A DNA stretch of 33,357 nt from Clostridia bacterium (GTDB lineage: Bacteria; Bacillota; Clostridia; TANB77; CAG-508): contig JAAVXM010000010.1 in NCBI GenBank assembly GCA_022790575.1, positions 1 through 33,357 of the forward strand, in the 5' to 3' direction. The notes beneath the pieces were generated by a model. That model ran no database searches, was not told the DNA's origin, and worked only from the letters and a program-made list of their open reading frames with translations. Of this stretch, positions 1 through 7,375 are shown piece by piece (position 1 is the stretch's first letter; each line of letters begins with the position of its first letter). Position numbers and translations under genes: made by a program.

Positions 1-1083
1 ACCTACACAATAGAAGCATATGCCATAGATGAAACAGGCAAAACATCAGCAAAAAGCAATGTAATAACCTTCAAAAGAGACGGAACAGCACCAAAGCCAA
101 GCCTAAGTGGCACAAGTGCAGGAATAAACAGCATAACAACAACAGCAACAGCAAACGAAAGCGGAGGAAGCCGGAATAATGCACTACAAATTCGAATACA
201 AAGAAGAAGGAGGGAATTGGCAAACAGGCACGCAAGGAAATGACACAAATGGAAGCAAAACAGTAACCTTCAATGTACCAAAAGACAACACAACCTACAA
301 AATACGAGTAACAATAACAGATGGAGCAGGAAATACAGGAACAAGCTCAGAAGTAAGCATAAAAACACAACTAGCAAACACCCCACCATATAACCTAACA
401 ACAAATTGCTCAAGCAAAACAACAACAAGCATGACAATCCAAGCAAGAGCATATGACGACGACAGCCCAGCTCAAACATTAACATACAAGCTATACTGGG
501 GAGGAAGCACTACGGCAATGGACACAAAAACAGGAACAAGCGGAAACTACGTAACCTTTACGCCTAAAACAGGACTAGCAGAATACACAACTCAGACGTA
601 CTCATGGAGAGTAGAAGTAACGGATAGCAAAAGTAACCCAATTTCTGCAACAGGAAAAGATAGAACCTATTGCAGTGGAACTGGATTAACTTGTTACCCC
701 GTAAAAACCACCTGCTCGTCATGCTTCCGGGGCACGAGTTGGTTGCCCAACTCATGGTAACACGTCTGGATACGTTGCTGGTGCCTTGTGTTGCGAAAAG
801 TACCAGTATGGGAGCGACTCAAACCCGCCTACGTTGGACACGGTTAAGGGATGGTTTTGCAGGGCGTGCTCTTGGGGATATATGGAGAAAGTTGCAGTAC
901 AAAACTATTGCTGGCACTGCGGAGCGAATAGTACTTTCAGGCCAGCACGGAGCTTTCAAATACTCTACACCGGGTACATACTGTCACAAATGTTCGGGAA
1001 CAGGCGTGGAAGTTGTGGCCTGCCGACACGGGCTACGTACTCAGCATACATATTGTTCGCATGGTTCTACTTCCCAACATTGA
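1..1083 (+). CDS. Fibronectin/Ig-repeat surface protein, 3' part, with Cys/His-rich C-terminal domain (three +1 shifts)
   Basis: The 5' end lies outside the window. Read with +1 shifts at CGG codons 172, 728 and 948, one product of 359 residues runs to the TGA at 1081. The first ~220 residues form about three beta-sandwich repeats of fibronectin-III/Ig type (TYTIEAYAIDETG, YKIRVTITDGAGNTG, YSWRVEVTDS), rich in Thr/Ser/Asn, as in extracellular proteins. The last ~140 residues are Cys/His-rich: YCSGTG, CSSC, GCPTHG, CRAC, YCWHC, CHKCSGTG, CRHG, YCSHG. CxxCxGxG-like motifs recall DnaJ-type zinc knuckles, so a zinc-binding tail is inferred. In the unshifted frame, stops follow each CGG within a few dozen codons, and the Cys pairs only line up after shifting. 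The tail is clearly richer in G and C than the repeats. Cell-surface or secreted location is inferred; the ligand is unknown. Confidence 0.7.
172..174 (+). other. CGG +1 shift site 1 (surface protein)
   Basis: GGA AGC CGG AAT reads out of frame. Skipping one C gives GGA AGC GGA ATA ATG CAC, continuing the repeat as SGGSGIMHYKFEY. The quadruplet is CGGA and the shifted codon is Gly. Confidence 0.75.
728..730 (+). other. CGG +1 shift site 2 (surface protein tail)
   Basis: TGC TTC CGG GGC runs to a TAA at 758-760. Skipping the C gives TGC TTC GGG GCA and continues the Cys-rich domain (CSSCFGARVGCPTHG). The quadruplet is CGGG. Support is continuity of the Cys pattern, not a named family. Confidence 0.65.
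948..950 (+). other. CGG +1 shift site 3 (surface protein tail)
   Basis: CCA GCA CGG AGC changes to CCA GCA GGA GCT on skipping the C and leads into the CHKCSGTG motif. The quadruplet is CGGA. A further CGG at 1029 is out of frame in this reading and needs no shift. Confidence 0.65.
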
Positions 1084-1594
1084 TTCCCTTAAGATTTTTT
1101 ACATACCACAATGACAAAGGATAGCTTGAGTAGCTATTAGCGTGATTCACTTGTTAAGTCAGCCGAGGAGAGGATGGAAGTTACAATAGTTTTTCGAAAT
1201 TTGAGTTTAGATAGTAAGCTGTTCATAAGAAGGTGTAATGAATAGATGTAAGCGATCAAAAAGAAACCGTAGTGACAATCGGCGAGAGAAAAAATACAAT
1301 AAAGTCAGAACAAAAATATCAAGGAAGAATAAAACTATGGTAGAATACACAAGAGAAGAAAAACAAGCAATAATGGAAGAATACAAAACCAGTGGATTGA
1401 AAAATTTAGTTAGTGTAAAATAAATTCGGGGAAATAAAAAAGATAAAAAGGAAGATGATGAGCAAAAAACTTTAGTGCTAGAGTAGCGAATAGGGAGAAA
1501 ACCAAATCCAAAAAAGCAAAATCAAAAAACATGAATATATTAAAATCAAGCACATAGAATTAAGTAATAAAACCTAAAAAGGAGGTAAGGACCT
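1084..1594. other. 511-nt stretch without a convincing gene
   Basis: I see no supported gene here. A 61-codon ORF (1238-1423) is very Lys/Arg-rich, has only a modest ribosome site and matches no family I know. It holds an in-frame CGG at 1280; with the +1 rule it would end at a TAG about 20 codons later. No tRNA-like or rRNA-like core was seen. The stretch may be decayed sequence downstream of the surface-protein gene. Confidence 0.4.
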
Positions 1595-1819
1595 GTGTTT
1601 TGTGTTTTAAACAAACAAAAAATTATTTCATATTTGGTAGCATCTAGCACAGTTATTATTTTGCTTGCAGTATCTATATTCTTTACAGGAAATAATGTGG
1701 AAACCATGCAGATGTCATCTGGTGTAAGCAAACTTGTACCAATATATAGTGTGGAAACAAACAAAAAACAAGTGGCACTTACAATTAATTGTGCATGGGC
1801 CCAATTACGAATGGGATAG
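1595..1819 (+). pseudogene. Polysaccharide deacetylase (PdaB-like), 5' fragment cut by element insertion
   Basis: GTG start at 1595 follows a strong ribosome site (AAAAAGGAGGTAAGG, 1576-1590). Residues ~11-30 form one membrane segment, so the enzyme would be anchored outside the membrane. The fragment reaches the first NodB motif region (VALTINCAW, where Asn replaces the usual metal-binding Asp), then leaves the family after TGG at 1796-1798 and stops at TAG 1817. The missing rest of the enzyme is at 9057-9639. Joining TGTGCATGG (1790-1798) to 9057 keeps the frame and gives NCAWNADDIDKIL. The complete protein would be 261 aa, usual for PdaB-like peptidoglycan/polysaccharide deacetylases, which in spore formers act in sporulation. 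The family call is firm; the role in this organism is inferred. Confidence 0.85.
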
Positions 1820-1849
1820 AAAATAAAAGAGCTTATATTCCAAGTTTTT

Positions 1850-1876
1850 AAGAGTAGCAAAAGCTATTCTTTTTTT
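1850..1876 (+). terminator. Rho-independent terminator near left end of element
   Basis: AAGAGTAGC, loop AAAA, GCTATTCTT (one G-T pair), then a T run. It would stop transcription entering from the interrupted deacetylase gene. Confidence 0.7.
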
Positions 1877-1967
1877 CTATAAATAAAATTTATAAAAAAT
1901 CTAGTAAAAAGCTAAATTATATGGTACAATAAATTAAAGTACGTGGGGTAAGGAAGTGTAAAGGATA

Positions 1968-2306
1968 ATGGCAAATAATAAAATAATAAAAAATCAAGAT
2001 AAAATAGTGAAAGTAATATTGGAAATAGTAAATACAAATAAGATATATGTGTTTGGATCATGTGCTAGAAATGAAGCTAATAATGATTCAGATATAGATT
2101 TTTATATTGTAGCAAATAACAAAATAATTTCGTTTAATCAAATGAAAGAAATCATATATCAAATAAGAAAAACATTGGTAGAAAAGAATTTATATACAAG
2201 AATGGATATTTTAGTAAATGACATAGAAGATTTTGATAATAGAAAAGATGTGAACGGAAGTATTGAAAGTATTGTTAATAAAGAGGGAGTGTTAATTTAT
2301 GGATAA
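1968..2306 (+). CDS. Minimal nucleotidyltransferase (MNT), antitoxin of a HEPN/MNT pair
   Basis: This 112-aa protein is a minimal nucleotidyltransferase. The GSCAR motif (residues 30-34) and SDIDF (41-45) give the Gly-Ser loop and the two metal-binding acidic residues of the polymerase-beta fold. In known HEPN/MNT pairs the MNT protein neutralises the HEPN ribonuclease, in several cases by AMP-modifying it. The stop overlaps the start of the HEPN gene by 8 nt, which indicates translational coupling. A -10-like TACAAT lies at 1925-1930. Family call is firm; the pairing is inferred from overlap and gene order. Confidence 0.88.
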   Translation: MANNKIIKNQDKIVKVILEIVNTNKIYVFGSCARNEANNDSDIDFYIVANNKIISFNQMKEIIYQIRKTLVEKNLYTRMDILVNDIEDFDNRKDVNGSIESIVNKEGVLIYG

Positions 2307-2709
2307 AGAAGAAATAATAAAAGAATGGATTAAATACGCAGAGATGGATAGAGAAACAGTAAATATATTGATGACAAGCCATAACAAACCTTATGAAATA
2401 ATATGCTATCATTGCCAACAAACAGTAGAAAAATATTTAAAAGCCTGTTTAGTATTATATGATATTTCAATTATGAAATCGCATGATTTAATTGAGTTAA
2501 ATTCACTATGTGAGCAAAAGAATGAAGATTTTAAGACCATAGAAAAGGAATGTTTTGATTTAACTGATTATGCTGTACAGACAAGATATCCTTTCCATAA
2601 ATTTGAGTTAACTGAAGAACTAACCAAAAAAGCAATACAAGATATGGAGAAAGTTTGTAAATTTATAGGCAATTTATTATTAAAGAAAGAAGATAATAAA
2701 GATGAATAA
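2299..2709 (+). CDS. HEPN-domain protein, predicted ribonuclease toxin
   Basis: This 136-aa, all-helical protein has the HEPN pattern: a helix with YHCQQTVEKYLKA (residues ~38-50), KSHDL (~60-64) and a late RYPFH (~95-99). HEPN proteins paired with MNT proteins act as RNases, with an Arg...His catalytic motif. It begins 8 nt inside the upstream MNT gene and ends 8 nt inside the next small gene, so the three form one operon. No ribosome site other than the coupled context is needed. Family is clear; RNase activity is inferred. Confidence 0.85.
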   Translation: MDKEEIIKEWIKYAEMDRETVNILMTSHNKPYEIICYHCQQTVEKYLKACLVLYDISIMKSHDLIELNSLCEQKNEDFKTIEKECFDLTDYAVQTRYPFHKFELTEELTKKAIQDMEKVCKFIGNLLLKKEDNKDE

Positions 2710-2884
2710 AACAGTTCTAAAAAAGAACAATTTTTCAGTAGAGGATATTCATAAATTAAGAGAATATCACTGTGAAAAAACAAAGAATCTTTCTACTGAA
2801 GAAAGAATAAAAGAGATAAGTGATAGTGCGAAGAGAGTAAAAGGAGACACAGAAAAAGCAAGAAAGAAGAAAATTGCAATATAG
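2702..2884 (+). CDS. Small antitoxin-like protein
   Basis: A 60-aa charged protein whose SVEDIHKLREYHCEKTKNLSTEE region resembles short proteins often found beside toxin genes in Bacillota. It overlaps the HEPN gene by 8 nt and has only a weak ribosome site, so translation is probably coupled. It could be an extra antitoxin, or the antitoxin of a lost partner. I recognise the pattern but cannot name the family. Confidence 0.6.
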   Translation: MNKTVLKKNNFSVEDIHKLREYHCEKTKNLSTEERIKEISDSAKRVKGDTEKARKKKIAI

Positions 2885-2916
2885 AAAAATATATAGCAAT
2901 ATTAGGAGTAGTTTAA
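2884..2916 (+). repeat. 33-nt imperfect repeat, copy A
   Basis: Identical at 28 of 33 positions to 3541-3573. Each copy sits just downstream of a toxin-antitoxin gene and leads into a GAGTAG hairpin (here AGTAG...CTACT, 2907-2927, followed by T-rich sequence). The copies suggest that the two modules arose by duplication, or that modules are exchanged between such flanks. Confidence 0.6.
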
Positions 2917-2955
2917 AAGGAGGCTACTTTATTTTAAGAAAGGGGAGCCAAGTAC

Positions 2956-3297
2956 ATGAAAAATAAGATTTATACGTTTGAAGAAATAAAAGAAATTACA
3001 AAAGCAATATTTGAAAAATATAAAATAAAAAAAGCTTATCTATTTGGCTCTTATGCTAGAGAAGAAGCAAAAGTAGATTCAGATATAGATATAATGATAG
3101 TAAAAGAAAATTCTAATATAATTACGTTGTTAAATTTAGCAGAATTTGAAACAGAATTAGAAAAAGCATTAAATAAAAAGATAGATGTAATAATAGAAGA
3201 AACATATACAAAAGAAATAGATAGTGAAAATAAGTATGGAAAACTTGCAAAAGAATTATTTTATAAACAAGTTATAAAGGATAGGAAGGTGTTATGA
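2956..3297 (+). CDS. Second minimal nucleotidyltransferase (MntA-like)
   Basis: A 113-aa protein with LFGSYAREEA (residues 29-38) and DSDIDIMI (41-48), the complete nucleotidyltransferase signature. It starts with ATG after AAAGGGGAGCC. Its stop overlaps the ATG of the remains of a HepT-type partner (3294 onward), the normal layout of MntA/HepT pairs. Since the partner gene is broken, this gene may be an orphan antitoxin. Confidence 0.87.
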   Translation: MKNKIYTFEEIKEITKAIFEKYKIKKAYLFGSYAREEAKVDSDIDIMIVKENSNIITLLNLAEFETELEKALNKKIDVIIEETYTKEIDSENKYGKLAKELFYKQVIKDRKVL

Positions 3298-3538
3298 TTC
3301 AATATCAATGAAAGTTTTTCAAATAGGAGAATTGACAAAAGAATTAGATAAAAATTATAAAGATTTTATAAAAGAAACAGAAAAAGAAGTGCCATGGAAG
3401 AATATTATTTGAATGAGAGAAAGATTTGTACATCATTATGGAGATATGAATTTAGAGATTATATTTGATACTGCTTTAAATGATATACCAAAATTAAATG
3501 AATTTATACAAAAAGAATTAAAAAATATTGATAATTAA
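3294..3538 (+). pseudogene. HepT-like (DUF86) HEPN toxin, degraded
   Basis: From 3311 the frame encodes VFQIGELTKELDKN, then PWKNII, TGA, MRERFVHHYGDMNLEIIFDTAL to a TAA at 3536. The RxxxxHxY catalytic motif (RERFVHHY) is kept. The N-terminal ~40-50 residues are missing, apparently deleted just after the ATG at 3294, where the frame also breaks. The in-frame TGA at 3410-3412 sits where HepT proteins have Gly, and looks like a GGA-to-TGA mutation. None of this damage involves CGG. Confidence 0.8.
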
Positions 3539-3540
3539 AG

Positions 3541-3573
3541 GAAAAAAATATAGTGATATTAAGAGTAGTGTAA
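3541..3573 (+). repeat. 33-nt imperfect repeat, copy B
   Basis: Partner of 2884-2916. Its 3' part forms the 5' arm of the terminator at 3561-3590. Confidence 0.6.
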
Positions 3574-3590
3574 CAGCTATTCTTTTTTTT
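3561..3590 (+). terminator. Terminator after second toxin-antitoxin module
   Basis: AAGAGTAG (3561-3568) pairs with CTATTCTT (3577-3584, one G-T pair), followed by a long T run. Nearly the same hairpin as at 1850-1876. Confidence 0.65.
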
Positions 3591-3765
3591 AGGTAAAAAT
3601 AGACATAAAAAAATAAGATAATATTGAAAAACAAAAGCACTAAGTATATAATTTATTTAGCGAAAACAATAAAATAGAAGATGCTTTTATTATGAATATA
3701 ATATCAAATGAAAAGGTTAATTTCAAGAGTTTAAAGAAAAAACTCAAACAAATAATTTACAACAT
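3591..3765. other. Spacer upstream of the 3766 promoter
   Basis: The intergenic stretch 3539-3857 contains the terminator at 3561-3590 and the promoter at 3766-3794. Between them I see only AT-rich sequence with no ORF or RNA signature. Confidence 0.4.
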
Positions 3766-3794
3766 TTGACATTTTATGTAAACTTTGTTATAAT
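3766..3794 (+). promoter_or_regulatory. Consensus sigma-A promoter
   Basis: TTGACA (3766-3771), 17-nt spacer, TATAAT (3789-3794): a perfect match to both boxes, 63 nt upstream of the gene at 3858. Confidence 0.85.
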
Positions 3795-3857
3795 TATAAT
3801 TAGGGTTTTACTTGTAAATATTATACATAATATATTTTTTAGGAGGAAAATAGTATT

Positions 3858-4512
3858 ATGAGAAATTTACCAAAAGAAATAAAATTAACACAACATGCTA
3901 AACAAAGACTCAATGAAAGAAAAGATTCTGATAAGTATTCTAATTATTATAATATAAAAAATTTAATGAGAAGTTCTTGTAAATGGTATGGAAAAGATGA
4001 TTTAATTCAACAAAGTCGGTTTATATTTACATTGTTTATATGTATGTAGAAAATCAAATCAGATGAGCTATATCACAGATGGAAATATCGAAGTAGTGTA
4101 TAATAAGGAAACAGGAGTAGCTATTACAGTAATGGTTGTAAAAGAAAAATTTTTACCAATTACTAAATACATAAAACCTGAAATATTAAAACAGGTTAGA
4201 AACAAGAAGCAAAATGCATTAAGTTTAGATAATTCTTCAACAATAAATAGCAAAGCAATAATAAATAATAAGGATTATAGCAAAGAAGAAACTATAACAT
4301 TTTATGAATTATATACTTCTTTAGTTGTAGAAATATTAAATTATACATCAAATTTTAAACATCATTCAGCAGAAACAGTTTTAAAAAGCGAACAACCATA
4401 TAATATCGTTTATAGAAAAGAAGTTACAAAAACACCTATGACTGCTAGTGAATTATTTGGGATAGGAAAAAAGGAAGAAAATAAAAAGATGGTATTTAAA
4501 CAAATTGTTTAA
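3858..4512 (+). CDS. DUF4258-like HAxxRLxER protein (one +1 shift)
   Basis: ATG after TTTTTTAGGAGGAAAATAGT. With the C of CGG 4017 skipped, the product is 217 aa. The N-terminus has LTQHAKQRLNERK, and after the shift the sequence continues GLYLHCLYVCR, then YITDGNIEVVYNKETGVAITVMV. This order (HAxxRLxER, a central beta strand, then a dGxIxVVYN strand) resembles the DUF4258/RelE-like fold found in putative toxins. The last ~100 residues are unfamiliar. Without the shift translation stops at 63 aa, before the second half of the domain. It has its own strong promoter. No obvious antitoxin partner is adjacent. The fold assignment is tentative. Confidence 0.65.
4017..4019 (+). other. CGG +1 shift site 4 (DUF4258-like gene)
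   Basis: CAA AGT CGG TTT becomes CAA AGT GGT TTA when the C is skipped. The quadruplet is CGGT and the shifted codon is Gly. The shifted frame stays open for 164 more codons. Confidence 0.7.
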
Positions 4513-4601
4513 CCTGTTGAAAATATGTTACAGAGGACATTATTAGATTATGTGATTAAATAATAAATAAAATTAAAAATAATATAAAAAGGAGAAAAAG
4601 A

Positions 4602-5903
4602 ATGAATGAGATAAAATGCCCAAAATGTGGACAAGTTTTTCAAATTGATGAAACAAGTTATGAATCGATATTAAAACAAGTGAGAGATGATGAATTTAAT
4701 AAACAAATTAATGCAAGGGAAGAACAATATAAAGTAGAAAAAGCGAATGAGATAAGGCTTGCAGAAGCTCATATTAGAGAAGAATTACAAAAGCAAATTT
4801 CTGATAAAGAAATTGAACTATCTAATTTAAAAAATCAAGTTACAAATATTGAAGAACAAACTAAAAATAAATTAGATAAAGAGTATCAAGAGAGGCTTAA
4901 TCAAAAGAATACTGAAATATTGGAACTTACAAATAAGTTAGAACTAAATGAAACAAATAATAAGTTAGAAATTAATAAAGCACTTTCTGAAAAAGAGCAG
5001 AAAATTACTAAATTAAGCAGTGAGCTTGAACTAAAGAATAAAGAGTATGAATTAAAAGAAAAAAATATAAAAGAATCTTATGATGCACAGTTAAAAAGTA
5101 AAGATGAGCAAATTGAATATTATAAAGACTTTAAAGCAAAACAATCAACGAAAATGATTGGAGAATCTTTGGAACAACATTGTAGTGACTCATTTAATAG
5201 TTTGAGACCACTATTTCCAAATGCTTATTTTGAAAAAGATAATGATGTACGTACAGGTTCAAAAGGTGATTTTATTTATAGAGATTATGATGAAGACGGA
5301 AACGAAATTGTATCTATTATGTTTGAAATGAAAAACGAAGCAGATGAAACAGCAACTAAACATAAGAATGAGGATTTCTTTAAGGAACTTGATAAAGACC
5401 GTAGAGAAAAATCATGTGAATATGCGGTATTAGTAAGCTTACTAGAGGTGGATAATGATTTGTATAATAATGGGATTGTAGATGTATCATATAAATATGA
5501 TAAAATGTATGTTATAAGACCACAATTCTTTATACCATTGATTACATTAATACGTAATTTATCAAGTAAATCACTGGAATATCGTAAAGAGCTTGAATTA
5601 ATTAAAAATCAAAGTATTGACATTACAAATTTTGAAAATAGAATGGAACAATTTAAAAATGATTTTGGTAGGAACTATAGATTGGCAAGTGAAAAATTCA
5701 AAAAAGCGATTGATGAAATTGATAAGAGTATTAGCAGTTTGCAAAAAACAAAAGAAGCATTATTAAGTAGCGAAAATAATCTTCGTTTAGCAAATGGCAA
5801 AGCAGAGGAATTAACAATCAAGAAACTTACTCGTGGAAATGAAACTATGACAAAACTGTTTGAAGAAGCGAAGGAAAAAGAGGATATTGATCCACAAGAT
5901 TAA
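4602..5903 (+). CDS. DUF2130 protein: zinc ribbon, coiled coil, restriction-nuclease-like domain
   Basis: 433 aa, ATG after AAAAGGAGAAAAAG. Residues 5-10 (KCPKCG) are half a zinc knuckle. Residues ~25-175 are a long charged coiled coil (many heptads of E, K, L). Residues ~180-330 form the DUF2130 domain, with GSKGDF and IMFEMKNEAD giving the acidic/Lys residues expected of a PD-(D/E)XK nuclease fold. A second coiled coil closes the protein. DUF2130 proteins are widespread on mobile elements; their substrate is not known. It lies between toxin-like genes, suggesting a defence or stability function. The only CGG triplets (5297, 5425) are out of frame. Domain call is firm, function open. Confidence 0.85.
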   Translation: MNEIKCPKCGQVFQIDETSYESILKQVRDDEFNKQINAREEQYKVEKANEIRLAEAHIREELQKQISDKEIELSNLKNQVTNIEEQTKNKLDKEYQERLNQKNTEILELTNKLELNETNNKLEINKALSEKEQKITKLSSELELKNKEYELKEKNIKESYDAQLKSKDEQIEYYKDFKAKQSTKMIGESLEQHCSDSFNSLRPLFPNAYFEKDNDVRTGSKGDFIYRDYDEDGNEIVSIMFEMKNEADETATKHKNEDFFKELDKDRREKSCEYAVLVSLLEVDNDLYNNGIVDVSYKYDKMYVIRPQFFIPLITLIRNLSSKSLEYRKELELIKNQSIDITNFENRMEQFKNDFGRNYRLASEKFKKAIDEIDKSISSLQKTKEALLSSENNLRLANGKAEELTIKKLTRGNETMTKLFEEAKEKEDIDPQD

Positions 5904-5938
5904 CCAAATTTAATAGTAAATATGGAAGGAGAGGTGTA

Positions 5939-6988
5939 ATGAAAGAAAAGTACTTTTATAAGCATGAAGTTGCAGAAAAAGAAATTGAAAAAATGGAAAA
6001 AATAATTGAAAGTAAAAAATTTGAAGAAAGCTATATACGAGAACTAATTGGAAAGCAAAAAGGAGAATTAAGCGTTGATTCAAGATATTATGGTGGAAAT
6101 ATTACAGAGGGAAATTGGAGTTTAGTAGAAAAAGATTCTTATATAAAAAGTTTAGATAAATTTGATGGTGCAAAAGAAATATATGGCGAGCCTAAATCAA
6201 AAAGGATAAAAGATGCAGAATATGAATATGTTTTTATACCATCTTACTATGCAGTTAAAACATTATTGCTTTATTATATAAAAGATAAAAAACAAGCAGA
6301 AAGAATATATGGATTGAAAAATGCAGTTATAAGATGTAATGGTAAGAAATTTTATGGTGGATTGCCTTTTATTTTAAAATATATAGGCGGTGATTTTGAA
6401 GATAAACGTATTGATTTTGGACAATTTGTGGAAGAATTAATTGATTTTGGAAATTCAGTAAACAACAATAATGAAGATAATTTTCAAGATGATTTTATAA
6501 ATGATATTATTGACTGCTTGAATGACTTTTATGGCAAGAATTTAATACTAGAAAGACGAATGAAAAATTTTAATGAGTCAAAAGAAAATTGGTTTACTAT
6601 AGACTTTTACAAAGAAATAGAAAAAGAGAAGAGTTTATTGCTAAATTATATACCAGTAAAAGATTACAAAATTTTAATGCATAGAGATGTAAAAAAGGAT
6701 TTCCAATGCCTACAAAAGAAACAATTAATAAAAGCGAAAGAAAAAATAAGTAAGACGCCTAAGTACCCAAATAATGATTGCCTAAAAGATAGTGAAGTGT
6801 TGAAAGGTAATTTAAAGGGATGGCTTTCACAACGAATTAGTCAAAGAGATAGATTGGTTTATAAAATAGAAAAGGATGAAAAGATTGTATATATTGCAAC
6901 AGTATGTGATCATTATAAAGAAGCACCAAGACGTTCAAAAACAATATCTACATATATAGATAGTAAAGAGATACTAAAAGATAACTAA
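5939..6988 (+). CDS. Large protein with C-terminal YoeB/RelE-like toxin domain
   Basis: 349 aa, ATG after GGAAGGAGAGGTGTA. Residues ~245-335 match a YoeB-type mRNA interferase: HRDVKKDFQCLQ, LKGNLKGWLSQRI, RDRLVYKIEKDEK and a terminal VCDHY with the catalytic His-Tyr pair and the Arg of the RLVY strand. YoeB proteins are normally ~85 aa; here ~240 residues of unfamiliar mixed alpha/beta sequence precede it (YYGGNITEGNW, FIPSYYAVKTLLLYY, GLPFILKYIGGDF). The gene follows the DUF2130 gene by 35 nt. No separate antitoxin is visible, so the N-terminal part may restrain the toxin or target it. The C-terminal call is good; the fusion's purpose is unknown. Confidence 0.75.
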   Translation: MKEKYFYKHEVAEKEIEKMEKIIESKKFEESYIRELIGKQKGELSVDSRYYGGNITEGNWSLVEKDSYIKSLDKFDGAKEIYGEPKSKRIKDAEYEYVFIPSYYAVKTLLLYYIKDKKQAERIYGLKNAVIRCNGKKFYGGLPFILKYIGGDFEDKRIDFGQFVEELIDFGNSVNNNNEDNFQDDFINDIIDCLNDFYGKNLILERRMKNFNESKENWFTIDFYKEIEKEKSLLLNYIPVKDYKILMHRDVKKDFQCLQKKQLIKAKEKISKTPKYPNNDCLKDSEVLKGNLKGWLSQRISQRDRLVYKIEKDEKIVYIATVCDHYKEAPRRSKTISTYIDSKEILKDN

Positions 6989-7011
6989 TTATAAATTTAT
7001 AGAAAAACAAA

Positions 7012-7038
7012 AAGATGGTTCACATTTTGAATCATCTT
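7012..7038 (+). terminator. Hairpin after the YoeB-like gene
   Basis: AAGATGGTTCA (7012-7022) pairs with TGAATCATCTT (7028-7038), 10 of 11 positions. No T run follows directly, so it is a weak terminator or a transcript-stabilising hairpin. Confidence 0.4.
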
Positions 7039-7199
7039 GAAATTCTATAAAACCATAGGTAGACTTTGCTTTTTAAAAAATGTGCCCTTTAAATTTAATA
7101 TTAACAAATTTATGACTTATTGACATAGGTCTATTTTTTTGCGAAAGTTTAAAGAATAGATGAGAGAGCATAAGCATAGATTTAATCAGGAGGCTTGAT

Positions 7200-7337
7200 A
7201 TGACAATTTATAGGGAGTTTGAAACAAATGAAAAAAGCATGCAAGAGTTAGTAAAAGAGATAATCAAAAGATATATAATGCTTCAGCATTGTAATTTATC
7301 TCAAATAGATATAGAATGTAATAAACAAGGAATATAG
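7200..7337 (+). CDS. 45-aa small protein upstream of recombinase
   Basis: ATG at 7200 follows a strong AGGAGG (7188-7193). The product (MTIYREFETNEKSMQELVKE..., ends NKQGI) is charged and helical, 38 nt upstream of the recombinase gene and in the same direction. Position and ribosome site argue for a real gene, perhaps a directionality factor or regulator of the recombinase, but no known motif is present. Confidence 0.55.
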   Translation: MTIYREFETNEKSMQELVKEIIKRYIMLQHCNLSQIDIECNKQGI

Positions 7338-7375
7338 GCTCTAATTTACACATATAAAAAAGGAGTGAAGAGTAT

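Noticed and set aside
1238..1423. 61-codon ORF in the spacer after the surface protein
   Set aside because: Extremely Lys/Arg-rich, no family, modest ribosome site, and contains an in-frame CGG (1280) that would end it early under the rule seen elsewhere. It neither supports nor contradicts the rule.
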